Source: Orobanche coerulescens (taxonomy: Eukaryota > Streptophyta > Magnoliopsida > Lamiales > Orobanchaceae). From it: a stretch of 64,000 bases of DNA. The stretch spans positions 177,992,501-178,056,500 of the forward strand of contig CM065809.1 of NCBI GenBank assembly GCA_033398695.1, given 5' to 3'. Below, in pieces: positions 35,846 to 46,515 of the stretch (positions within the stretch are counted from its first letter, which is position 1; each line of letters starts with the position of its first letter). The notes beneath the pieces are model-generated. The model did not search any database. It saw nothing but the letters and a program-made list of their open reading frames with translations, and had not been told where the DNA came from. The translations under genes and the position numbers were made by a program.

Positions 35846-36100
35846 ACCATCACCACTTTATTTTCTCTGACATCACATTATTTAAATAGCGTAGTGATAG
35901 TACAGCAGGAGGAGGATGATTATCTGCAGAAATTTCTCTCTTTTCCTGTGTGTGTGTTTTTCGGGACCACCAAATTGAGTGTGCAAAAATAAATTGAATA
36001 GATTGAGTGGGAATAGTAACTTGTATCCATTTAAATATAAGATTTTCTTTTTTTTTTTTTTTTTAAATTGAACAATATTTTTTTTTTGATATTTAAATTA
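35681..36100. other. Intergenic, with a (GA)n run
   Basis: A 31-bp GA microsatellite lies at 35814-35844 and a T run at 36043-36064. No gene recognised. Confidence 0.5.
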
Positions 36101-36144
36101 TCGGTCACATTTTCTTTGTTCGAATATATTCGAGTTCCCTATTT

Positions 36145-36375
36145 ACATTCGAGTCACTTACTTGAGGTGATTCAGATGTAATCAGATGACTCAAATGGGT
36201 GACTAGAATGTATACCAGGTGACTCGGATGCAATTTTGTGACTCGAATAGGTGACTCAAATGTATATTAAGTAACTCGAATAAGTGACTCTGATGTAATT
36301 AGGTGACTCGAATATGTGAATTGAATGTATTTTGTGTTATTCGGATATGTGACTCGAATACGTGACTCGAATGTC
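36145..36375. repeat. GTGACTCGAAT short tandem repeats
   Basis: More than ten diverged copies of an 11-13-bp word (GTGACTCGAATAN), with drifting spacers such as GTATATTAA. Irregular spacing and divergence mark an old minisatellite. Confidence 0.8.
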
Positions 36376-37060
36376 TTCAAATAATGTTTAAATTTGATAA
36401 TTTTGGGTATGAAAATAGTTGTTAAACTCTGGGTAAAAAAAAAATTATCCTATATTCAAATGGGTACCGTACATCTTTCCCATAGACTAAAACGAAGGAT
36501 AATATCACATAGTCTCTTTTACCTGAACCACTCGTATGCACTCGCATCGAACAATTGTAATCAAAATATTTACCATCAATGTATTTTATCTTTTAATTTT
36601 AACAATACCTACCGCTTCCATAATTTATCAATCTACCACCAATTATTATCAAAAACACCAAAAAATTTATTGTGTCAGGCTTTATATGAAACGAAGGGAA
36701 TAATAATGTTTGAAATTGAGATAATTAATCAATTATAAAAATTGACGTATTTTAAATGAATCGACCACATAAATTTTTATAAGTAAAATAATAAATAAAT
36801 ATACTTGTTTGTCCGTACTCTCTTATATATAGAATGTGGTTGATGAAAAAATTTGGTCTAATTCGTCATGACGTGTTTGGCTATTAACTACTGGATTCTT
36901 TTATTTGATTAATTTGACCAATATTTTGTGTTAATCCTTTAGCTTAATTGTAATGTCTTAAAAATGTGTTTGAAAAATCAGCAGGTTAACCGTTTCTTTT
37001 TTCCTTTTTTTTTTTTTTGGTTTTTTTAATATGAGATTGTGATCGTTTGATGTGAATGAG
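36376..37060. other. Intergenic AT-rich region
   Basis: An open frame at 36394-36738 looks like chance. No element ends were seen. Confidence 0.35.
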
Positions 37061-37069
37061 TTATAAACA

Positions 37070-37136
37070 CAAAAACGATAAATGTAAAATTTTGAGCGAG
37101 GTGGTACTATCCTTCTTTTTAATCTACTAGCACTTA

Positions 37137-37170
<34 letters not shown>

Positions 37171-37752
37171 AAATCATTGTTATCGTTTTTTATAATTTGC
37201 ATCTATTATTATTATTGTTCGATATTATGAACTTAATGAATCCCCTACTCCCCCTGTCCCGTTTAAAACTTGACAGGGGCTGTAATTATTCATGATTTTA
37301 AGTAAATAATTGGATGTGATAGATCGATAAATTGTATAAGTAAAGATGCTGAGTGTCTTTCTGGTAGGTGTATGGTGGAGATTAATTGATAAGATTTTGT
37401 GATAATTGGATGTGAGTATGTTGAAGTTATAAAGGTGTAAGTTTGGTACTTTTTAGATAAATAATTGAATGTATAAGTAGTGATTAGGAGTGTGTGGTTG
37501 GAGTTAAAAGACATAAAATATTGAAAATGTATGGTAAAAATTTATTGATATGATTGTGATCATTTAATGTGAATGTGTTTGTGGTAAACTAAAGTTTGTA
37601 AAGATACAAGAATGATTAAATATAAAATTTTGAGTAGAGGAAGTACTATCTTTTTTTTTTTGGAATCCATTAACCCTTTTATTATTATTATTGCAATTAT
37701 AAAAAATCATTGTTATTGTTTTTAGAATTTGCATCCATTGTTGTTGGTGTTA

Positions 37753-37790
<38 letters not shown>

Positions 37791-38110
37791 GTTATTGTTG
37801 TTATTGTTGATGATATTTTGAACATAATAATCTTGTACATTGTCCCGTTTAAAGCTTGACATATGGTGCAATTTGACTGTTTTTAAGTAAGTATTGGATG
37901 TGATAGATTCGTAAATTGTGCAAGTAGTCATAATGATTGTGTGTTAAAGATTAAAAAGTAAAATGTATTAATAGTAAGTGTATGACGGAGATTAAGTGAT
38001 ATAATTGTGATTGTTTGATGTGGGTGTGTTGAAGTTATAAACATAAAACTTTTAAAGGGACAAAATATAAAGCTAGATGTAAAGCTTATCCGGACTGAGG
38101 AATTACTATT
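37070..38110. repeat. ~533-bp diverged tandem duplication containing Stowaway-like ends and (ATT)n
   Basis: The block with AAAATTTTGAG, GTACTATC, (ATT)n, AAATCATTGTTAT, AATTTGCATC, a second (ATT)n, TGTCCCGTTTAAA and GCTTGACA-like words occurs twice. The AAATCATTG word lies at 37171 and 37704, a period of 533 bp. Stowaway-like termini (CCCCCTGTCCCGTTTAAA; GAGTAGAGGAAGTACTA) sit at the joins, so the array probably grew from nested or adjacent MITEs. The (ATT)n runs are at 37137-37168 and about 37753-37790. Confidence 0.65.
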
Positions 38111-38139
38111 TTTTTAACTAATGTCCACATTTGGCATGA

Positions 38140-38402
38140 AACGTATTCCATCTGTCTCAGCTAAATGTCTCAGCTAAATGTTGACATAGTGAATAAAATA
38201 AAAGAATTTAGGCATGACTATAAAGTAAATGGTAATAATCGAGAATGTGTGATTGATATTAAAAAGTAAAATATATTGATGGTAAGTGTATGGTAGATAT
38301 TAAGTAACGTGATTGTGATTGCTTGATTTAATTTTGTAGAAGTCATAAATGGAAACTTTATAAAGAATTTTGTAAATATTTGAACGGGACAGAATGAGTA
38401 CT
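38140..38402. mobile_element. Stowaway-like MITE relic
   Basis: It starts ATTCCATCTGTCTCAGC and ends TTTGAACGGGACAGAATGAGTA, which are approximate inverted ends. The interior shares GTGGATGG/TGGTAGATATTAAGT-type words with the other copies. ATGTCTCAGCTAA is duplicated at its left end. Confidence 0.5.
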
Positions 38403-39097
38403 CAGTATTTTGAATCAAAGTGAAGTAAAAAGCTTCTCCAGTGCAACTATTTTTTGGTAAAGATAGTGTGCCACATAGAATACACATTCAAAATTTGAAA
38501 AATCTACTCCAATACAACTAAGAGGTCTTTAGTATGATGTACTTCCATCATAGTCAGCAAATAATTAATAACTTTCTTTAAACATAAATAATTTTTTATT
38601 GAAATTAAATTAAGGGAAACTCGATGAAATTAAAAAAAAAATTGTTAGTAGCATAATTATCATGATAAACTTGATGAATGATTGTTAGTTTATTTTTAGA
38701 CTGATGACTCAATTTTTTTTTTTTTTTTTTTTTTGCTTTTTTGCTGATTTTCTTATCGAAATATAATTCTTTAGAAACTTGAATAAGGATTTTTTTTTAT
38801 TCTGTATGGGTTATTATAGTTTGGTGGAGCAAATTCATGGTTCTGTTATTTATTTGATTATGTATAATTTACTTCGAGTTTATATTATAATTTTTTAATA
38901 TTACTGGATGATCTATGTAATCTAAACATTTAATAAGTGAAAAAAATATTATGTCACGTAGATAAATAAGTAATTATCAGTTTATCTATTGGAATTTTAT
39001 GTTCTCCTAAATTAAAGTCAAGAAATTTTTTAGCCTGAAAATAAATTCCCAATATGATATCTTTAGACATCTTACAAATAATAAAGGACACCCCTAT
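38403..39097. other. Intergenic AT-rich region
   Basis: A T run lies at 38711-38733. No gene or bounded repeat recognised. Confidence 0.4.
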
Positions 39098-39322
39098 CCT
39101 ATTCAAAGTTCGACAAAGGAGTATCTTAGATAATGATTGATGTAGGTCATAATGATAAATACTTGGTGGAAATTAAAAATAAAAAAATATTGACAGTGAG
39201 TGGGTGATGTAGATTGTAAGTAAAAATTGTTGTTTAACTTAATTATATAAAGATGATAAATATAAAGGTGATAAAAGAATAAAAAAAACTTAAAATTTTG
39301 ACGGAAACATAAAGAGTACCGT
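39098..39322. mobile_element. Stowaway-like MITE relic
   Basis: CCTATTCAAAGTTCGACA, GGAGTATCTTAGATAATGATTG and GACGGAAACATAAAGAGTA mark a diverged copy of the MITE family seen at 1.7, 3.1 and 37-38 kb. Confidence 0.4.
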
Positions 39323-39340
39323 GATGTTGTTTTGGACTCT

Positions 39341-39584
39341 TTTTTTTTTTGAGGGAGAGACGAGAAACTTCCCCCATCTGTATCAGAGGTCCCTTGACCA
39401 GACGGATGTTAAATCGAGGGATGTGCACTAATGACAGCCCTGCAAGGGAAGGGACCAACAAGACACGAATTCAGCATCAAATCTTGCAATATTTCAGCAA
39501 AGTATTGTCACCACACGGATTCAATATCGGGGTGTTTCCACCCCAATCACCTTGCAACTTATCATTAGTCTATGCCCTGGCGAC
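39341..39584 (-). mobile_element. tRNA-derived SINE, copy 2
   Basis: On the minus strand it reads GTCGCCAGGGCATAGACTAATG, then TGTGGTGACAATACT, CCCTCGATTTAACAT and CTCTGATACAG, each aligning in order with the SINE at 35420. It ends in a poly(A) run (T run at 39341-39351). The flanks TTTGGACTC and TTTGGCCTC may be the degraded duplication. The A and B boxes are eroded, so it is older than copy 1. Confidence 0.65.
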
Positions 39585-39622
39585 TTTGGCCTCATTTTCT
39601 TAAGTCAAGAAGTGGATGGGTA

Positions 39623-40082
39623 TAGAGATGTCAATGTATCCGTACGTAATTTTACATGTTGGATAAGTTCGTAATAGGATTGAGTATCGACCGAACTCAA
39701 AAATTTATGATTGGATACGAGCAGGGTATGGATATAGGATATTACCCAATTACTCGACCCGCGTACATGTTGAATTATATAAGTATATTATTATCATATG
39801 GTATGCATAGATATTATGTTATATTATATATTTTATTACATAAAATATACTAACATTTAAATATTTATTATAACTAAATTTAATATATTAATTATATTAT
39901 ATATATATATATATTGATCTATATTAATAAAAATATTTATAATCTTAAATATAGGGTATGCACTTATTGACTACTCAATTATTTAATGGACAGTATCCGA
40001 ACTCAATCCAAATCGAACCGAATACTATATTGAAAAGACATATCCATACCTTATTCCATGTCTGCATCCATTCACAACCCTA
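39623..40082. mobile_element. Possible hAT-type MITE
   Basis: The left end TAGAGATGTCAATGTATCC and the right end ...CATTCACAACCCTA are imperfect inverted repeats. The flanking octamers GATGGGTA and GGTGAGTA match at 6 of 8 positions. The interior is AT-rich with GGGTATGSA-type words on both sides. Confidence 0.5.
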
Positions 40083-40090
40083 GGTGAGTA

Positions 40091-40335
40091 GAAGCCCAAA
40101 ACGATTGGGTCCATGATACATCCTTATATAGTGCATTCGGCAGGAGATGCACTACATGGGACGGTACCGCCCAAAAGCATTGGCTGAATTCCACAGGCTT
40201 GTTGCAGAAAACGAGGGAGGTAAGAGTGGGGGCCCACATCTGGAGCTTGTCAATGATGACATCACTTTTTAGTAATTCGAGGTGTCGTTGCTTCTTCCAT
40301 AATCCAATGTACCACTAGTGTTTATAATTTTAATC
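40091..40335. other. Intergenic gap
   Basis: Nothing recognised between the hAT-like MITE and the TATTCGAA-rich region. Confidence 0.4.
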
Positions 40336-40336
40336 A

Positions 40337-41205
40337 GGGTGTTCAAAATTAGATATTCGAATTTTGGATTTGAAATTTTGGGTATGGATATTGGATATTT
40401 GAATATATTTGAAATAGTATTAAATATTTATTTTTATTTAACTTTTACAATAATTAAATAGTATAAAGTTAAAACAACAAATTATCATAAGTAAATGACA
40501 ATTTGTTAACATAACCGTTGGTTGAGGCAGTAGCCTCTCGAGAGGCTTTAGCTTACGCTGCATGATGCACATAGCGTACGTTATTGTTGGTTGCGTACGT
40601 AACAGTTGAAGGGTTGCATACGTTAACTTACATGTAGACCGAGGCAGTGGGTTCTGTGCAGGACGTTGCATACGTTGCACTTGGGCCTTAACGTATGTTA
40701 AGTGTTGTTACGTACGTAACCTTGGTGTGTTGCGTACGTAACCTTGGTGTGTTGCGTACGTAACGTTCAGAGGTGTATATATATACACGAGTTGCAAACC
40801 CATTTTGGCTTTTTCATTTCAAATCATAAAAATAATACTTTTAATTAAAACATTGTCGAAATATTTATATAATCGAAATTCAAAAATTCTCTACGATTCT
40901 TTAAGGATAAAATATTCTTTAATTGGGTTAAAATGTTCTGAACTTTTAAGTATTATTGTTTAATTGGGTTAAATATTTAAGTGGTACTATTTTGAATTAT
41001 GTATAAGAAATAAAAAATATTTTAACAACAAAGTATATATTTCGGATATTTCGGACATCCGAATATTTGATTTTTTTGAAAAATACTATCCAATATCCGA
41101 ATTCGAAGTTCCGGATATCCGAACTTCGGATATCCGAATTTTTCGATATCCGAATTTTCGGATATCCGGAACTTCAGATTTTTCGGGTTTTCGGATCGAA
41201 TTTTA
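40337..41205. repeat. Region rich in ATCCGAA / TTCGGAT words
   Basis: Both flanks of the TACGTAAC array carry repeats: TAGATATTCGAATTTTGG at 40357 on, and CGGATATCCGAA in both orientations at 41040-41205. Such mirrored words resemble sub-terminal repeats of a hAT-like element starting CAGGGTGTTCAAA (40336), but no right terminus with a duplication was found. Confidence 0.4.
40505..40785 (+). promoter_or_regulatory. Array of GCGTACGTAAC palindromes ending at a TATA box
   Basis: About nine copies of words built on GCRTACGTAAC (TTGCGTACGTAACSTT, GCATACGTTAACTT, AACGTATGTTAAG). A 28-bp direct repeat with ACCTTGGTGTGTT sits near the end. The array stops 10-15 bp before TATATATATA (40776-40785). 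The layout copies that of the gypsy LTR promoters at 47.0 and 49.3 kb, but no LTR ends were found here. It is probably a U3 remnant of an unrecognised element. Confidence 0.5.
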
Positions 41206-41404
41206 ATAATGTTACATTTGCAATTAATTTTACAACACACATATATTTATAATTAAATTTATTACTTATTCCATCATTTACCCACCATTCACATAATCAA
41301 TGATTTAGAACAACCACAATCATTACGAGAGTTGTAATTGTGATACTTTTCTTATAATTTGTAGACCCCTTGGACCATCTAGGCTTAGTCTATTGCTTCA
41401 ACTA

Positions 41405-41660
41405 AATAATCCATCCGTCCACAAAAATTATGCTCCACAAAGATTGACACGATTTTAAAAAAGTAGAGGCGAGATATACTTATTTTTAGTGGAGAATATG
41501 TATATTTTTGAGTGAAAAAAGGGTAATATTTTAAGTGGACCAATTCTATTTATGGAAAGACCACATTTTTTCTGGACGGCTCAAAGAGGAAATAAGACAT
41601 ACGGTTTATAAACAGTCCAAAGAGAAAATAAGACCACAATTTTCATGGACGCTGGAAATA
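41405..41660. mobile_element. Possible Stowaway-like MITE
   Basis: ATCCATCCGTCCACAAAAAT at the left. Words such as AAGACCACAWTTTT plus CATGGACG or CTGGACGG occur twice toward the right, giving approximate inverted ends. TA duplication not verified. Confidence 0.4.
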
Positions 41661-41870
41661 TTATTTTTTAATCTATTATACTATAAATTAAAAAAAACAT
41701 ATGGTGAAACGTACCCATACCCATAATGAATGATGAATTTAAATTAACGAACAGTAAGAATATATATTTTGAGGTAAGTTAATTAGGGGATAGTAGACTA
41801 GTCAATAATATGAGTATATAGGGACTGTTCTGTTATAGAAAGGTTCAAAAATAGACATGTATATTATTAA

Positions 41871-42420
41871 GGCTAAATTGTATAAAATTACTCATCTTTT
41901 TTGTAATTCTTGTTTGTTTTCCCACATTTTAGGTTAAAATTGTCAACCTTTCAATTTTTCTCAATTTTCACGCGATTTCGATTTTCCGATGAAATTATTT
42001 GCTGACATGGTCTAATTACTCACGTGGCGCTGAGGTGGCTTGAATTGGTCGATAATGTGGCACAAATTAAAACTACGTCGTCTAAAAATTAGGTGAAAAT
42101 TGAGAAAAAATGAAAGGTTGGCAATTTAGCCTAAAATAAAAAAGGTGGGGAAATGAACCAAAATTTCAAAAAGGTGAACAATTTTTATGCAAATTGGCCA
42201 AATAGACGTTTTCCTTCCTTTAACCGACGTCGTTTATCGAATCGGACCGATTTGCCATGTAAGCAACGCCGATGTCCAACTCAGCTTCAATTTGGGGGAA
42301 ATGATAAAGCGGGTGAAAATTGAGAAAAATTGAGAAGTTGACAATTTTAGCCTAAAATTAAAAGGTGGGGAAATAAACCAGAATTGCAGAAAAGGTTAGC
42401 AATTTTTATGCAATTTAGCC
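41871..42420. mobile_element. Mutator-type MITE with perfect 9-bp duplication
   Basis: The ends GGCTAAATTGTATAAAA and TTTTTATGCAATTTAGCC are inverted. The flanks are the identical 9-mer TATTATTAA (41862-41870 and 42421-42429), the Mutator length. The right sub-terminal block (GTGAAAATTGAGAAAAA ... GGTGGGGAAAT ... AATTTTTATGCAA) is present twice, at 42091-42200 and 42310-42420, so the element contains a second internal right end. No coding capacity. Confidence 0.88.
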
Positions 42421-42633
42421 TATTATTAATGTGTCATTACTTATACATATTTATCATCATTTGAAGCCGGAGTACATGGATAATATATATTTTTTGAAAT
42501 TGTTAAAATAATCTAAAGTGATATCTATATAAAATATGAGAGATCATTTGAGCAATGAAATAAAGAAAAAATAGTAATGAAAGATATATTCGTGTAGTTA
42601 AACTTGAAAAAATTGAGTGTAATAGGTAGAATT

Positions 42634-44316
42634 TGTTGGGAAATATCAGATCCCACATTCATCCACTAGGGATGAGCAGAAATAATCGAGAAATAACATG
42701 AAAAATAATAATAATCCACAACACAAGAATTTACGTGGAAATTCCAAAACCGGAAAAAACCACGGGCCTCTAGAGAGAAAACTCCACTGTATGACAAATT
42801 GTTACAATCACATAGACTAATCTCTCAAGCCAACCCCCCCAATTACACCCACACTCTCCGAAGATTTAACTCACATCTTTCACGCTATAAACACAAGAGA
42901 GAAAGAAAGAACCAAACACTTCAAGTGTATTGGTTGGGGCACTTAGAAACCTATGCTTTGGTCTTCTTATATAGGCTTGGAGACCACACAAACTTCCTTA
43001 CTTGACCGATGTGGGATGCCTCCAAAAACTCTCTTTTATTATAGCCAAAATTCCAACAAACTCCACATTGGCTAAATAAAAGAAAATTTCACCGTCTTCA
43101 CCCACAATCCATTGTCTTCACCGACAATCATGATTCTTAAACCAAAGAATCACCATTCTCAAAACAGAGAATAACCTACTCCACCATATGAGTAGAACAC
43201 TTAGAACAAACCCGTCTAAGAATTTTAACCACTCAGAATCAACCATTCTAAGAATTTTCTCGGCACATATCGAAAAACCCGCTGAAATTTATGGTGCAAC
43301 TCCCAACTTTTGGCCCTCCTGGAAATCCTTCAGCCATCGACATAACACACACATTGTATCCATGCCAAACCGATACTCGTGTATAAATTCCACCACACAC
43401 CCTACATCCATGTCAAATCAAGGCCCGTGTAAAATTCCACCACACCCAGCATCTTTCCATGACAAGCCAATACCCATGCGCAAATTCGTGGACCCGCTAA
43501 CATAACCACATCCTCTTTCATGACAACTCATATGCCAAAAGGACATAAATTTTCTCATCAGAGAAAATCATCACTGTCACAATGTTAGCCCGGATTAGGA
43601 GTTATTTGCCAGATTAACTCCACTTCCACCTTGACAGTTCACCTCCATAGCCTTGTGTAACCCGGATTGTACCAACACATCCTTGACTTATACTTGTCAT
43701 AAGCCAAACTTGATCATTCCATCAAATTTCTCCACTTGTTTGAACCACCCTAGCCTGATGAACAACCGCATCCAAATGAGACCCCCGGACACCGCTCAAG
43801 AAATCTTTTCTGATGTGGAAGGTCAGACATCGCTGCGACCACAGAGCATACTCAGAATTTCAAAAGACCCAACCCGGGCTCCGATACCACTTGTTGGGAA
43901 AAATCAGATCCCACATTCATCCACTAGGGATGAGCAGAAATAACCGAGAAATAACATGAAAAATAATAATAATCCACAACACAAGAATTTACGTGGAAAC
44001 TCCTAAACCGGAAAAAAAACCACGGGCCTCCAGAGAGAAAACTCCACTATATGACAAATTGTTACAATCACATAAACTAATCTCTCAAGCCAACCCCCCC
44101 AATTACACACACACTCTCCGAAGATTTAACTCACATCTTTCACGCTCTAAACACAAGAGAGAAAGAAATAACCAAACACTTCAAGTGTATTTGTTGGGGC
44201 ACTTAGAAACCTATGATTTGGTCTTCTTATATAGACTTGGAGACCACCCAAACTTCTTTACTTGACCGATGTGGGATGCCTCCAAAAACTCTTTTATTAT
44301 AGCCAAAATTCCAACA
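42634..44316 (-). mobile_element. Complete TRIM (miniature LTR retrotransposon)
   Basis: Two 425-bp LTRs (42634-43058 and 43892-44316) begin TGTTGGGAAA and end ATTCCAACA on the plus strand. They are flanked by a perfect GAATT duplication (42629-42633 and 44317-44321). Just inside the right LTR the minus strand reads TGGTATCGGAGCCCGGG, a primer-binding site for initiator-Met tRNA, so the element runs right to left. The ~830-bp interior has no gag or pol domain. By eye the LTRs differ at about 17 sites, so the copy is moderately old. Movement would require proteins from another element. Confidence 0.92.
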
Positions 44317-44321
44317 GAATT

Positions 44322-44834
44322 GTCGTGTAATATACGAGAATTACAAAAAATAATTATATGTATATATTAATTTTTGAATATAAAAATTCAATTTATAACA
44401 ATTTATTATTTCAGTAATGTATATCATATATTTTGGAAAGAAGTATTTTTTCTATGTTCATACATAATATAGATATGTTAACAGCTCAAAGTGACCGACC
44501 ACTAAAATAAGTCACACGGAAACAAGCATAGAAAAATAAAAAATGACATATACTACAAGAAATATAGAATGCGTGTGTCCAAAAAGAAACATTGTTGGTT
44601 ACCGCATGTAAATATTCAAATATTGTTGATGGCATCGCGTCCAAAAAATTACCAACGATCGACTGGGCGGTGAGATGGCCGAGGGTCACTGGCCGATGGA
44701 GTTTGCCAAACAAATTAAAAAAACATAGTGGATAGGCAGTGGAAACTAGTTAAAGTACGATAGGAGTAGAGGGAATTTTCGATGGAAGAGTGAATGCATA
44801 GAGATCAGTGGCAACGACACAAAAATAAGAATAT
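44322..44834. other. Intergenic gap
   Basis: No gene or repeat recognised. A minus-strand open frame at 44486-44713 resembles nothing known. Confidence 0.35.
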
Positions 44835-44836
44835 TA

Positions 44837-45091
44837 CTGCCTCTGTCCCGTTATAACTGCAACATTTGGATTTTCACGTTTATCAATACAGAATTTTGAT
44901 CATTAATATCTTCAATTCTTTATTTTTAAAAATTATAAAAAAATATTTTCTGAAAATATATTTCGAGATGAATCTAACAAGATCTCACATGACTATATTT
45001 TTCATATGTATAAATCACAAAAGATGGTCAAAAGAGAGTATGTGAACAGTGTAATAGTCAACATGTTGCAATAATAAAATAACGGAGGAAG
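44837..45091. mobile_element. Stowaway-like MITE
   Basis: CTGCCTCTGTCCCGTTAT and AATAACGGAGGAAG are inverted ends between TA dinucleotides (44835-44836 and 45092-45093). Just inside, TGCAACATTTG and CAACATGTTGCA are also mirrored. It belongs to a different subfamily from the copies at 37-39 kb. Confidence 0.8.
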
Positions 45092-45093
45092 TA

Positions 45094-45830
45094 CTTTTTG
45101 AGGGGGATTGTTTGAAGTTAATTTCCGTCTGTTTCTTCTGGTCTTCGGTTTATTTATTATGATATTTGAACATTCAATATACTAAATGATGCATTCATAT
45201 ATTTTTATACTATGAGTATCTGAACCAAAATAAATCGGTTTATCCAAGGTTCACGAATATCCAAAATAAGTTGGTTGCTCTAATGGACACACCACAACAC
45301 ACCAAACAAGTACGATATTAACCACATATAAGTGAACCTTAGGCTCCCCCTTATTAATTATACCCCTCTTCCTTGCCTTTTACATTTTTGGCCGATGTGG
45401 GATATGTTACCAATAAAATATTTTTCTTTTTTATCCTCATCTTCCTTCCTTATCTTTTTGTCTCCTCACTTATATGGGATTCTCATTGAAAGCTTCATCC
45501 TCCCTTTAACCTCTAGTTTGTTTAAAAAATAAGATGAAGGATTGAAGATGACGGAGTGCAGATAGAGAATGAAATTGTCGGGTATTTTCCGGTTTCACCA
45601 ATTCGGGTCCTATCAGTTTCGGTCCAAATATTAGTACTCATATCCAGACTCATTAATTTTCAGGCGAGTTTCGGTCCTGGGTATTTCTGTCCGATTTTCG
45701 AGCGGGTCTCGCATTCACTCGGACCACTAACAATCCTACTTGTAATAGCCCTGTTTGTTTGGCCTGACGTTATGTTGTTACCAAAAATATTATTCGGAAG
45801 GGATTGCTGGAATGGATGAGTAACAAATAA
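45094..45830. other. Intergenic, nothing decisive
   Basis: Short open frames at 45332-45532 and 45556-45819 show no family features. Confidence 0.35.
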
Positions 45831-46510
45831 ATGCGAGAGCACGTCCGTGGGGAAGTAAATAACACAAGATTTGTCGGGGTTGTTAGTCCCGGGCTTGAAT
45901 GCTCTCGCGAGATATTATTAATACGAATACTTGGGAGTACAAATATTAATGTTAGAGTACAATTACAATGAGTGTAAAGACCCTAGTTATCTAACTCTTG
46001 AGTGCTGATGATTGCCGGAAGAACCAGAGTTGATGCTCTGTGAGTTCTTGTAACAACGATGGAGTGCTGTGTTGACTGTGAGAAATCGAAGGTCTCTCAC
46101 TGTGTGAATTAGATGAACTCTCGTATGGAAATAATTTCTCAACCCCTGAACCTGTTGCTGGAGGTTTCCTATTTATAGGAGTGGAGGTAGCCGGGCGATC
46201 GCCTCTGTTGTATTATTATAAGCGGGCGATCGTCTTTAGCACATGGGTTGGTCTCCTTAGAGTCCGCAGCAGCTGCTGGCAGCCGGATGCACGAACCAAT
46301 GAGAAGACCACACGCGTCCGGAGTCGCTGTCTTGGGAGGCCCCACCTAGGACCTTTCGGCGGGTCTGTCGGTAGGTGAGGCAGTCCTTGTCGTTGACAGC
46401 TGTTGATGGGCTGGAGTCAAAGATCCTTATTCTGCGGCGCCATTTGCGGATCTGCACGTAGGTCCTCGCTCCGAGATCCAGTCCTCGTAGATATGACGGA
46501 TGATGGCCTT
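45831..46510. other. LTR-like noncoding DNA, unclassified
   Basis: Features common in plant LTRs are present: AATAACACAAGATTTGTCGGGG, and on the minus strand CTCCTATAAATAGG near 46175. GGGCGATCG is duplicated (46192 and 46223). No LTR termini or duplications could be set, so the element type is open. Confidence 0.3.
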
Positions 46511-46515
46511 ATACG

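Noticed and set aside
36145..36375. CRISPR-like short repeats
   Set aside because: Repeats are 11-13 bp, diverged and irregularly spaced in a plant genome; this is a minisatellite.
37722..37931. Minus-strand frame with a long Asn run
   Set aside because: The run is a translated (ATT)n microsatellite.
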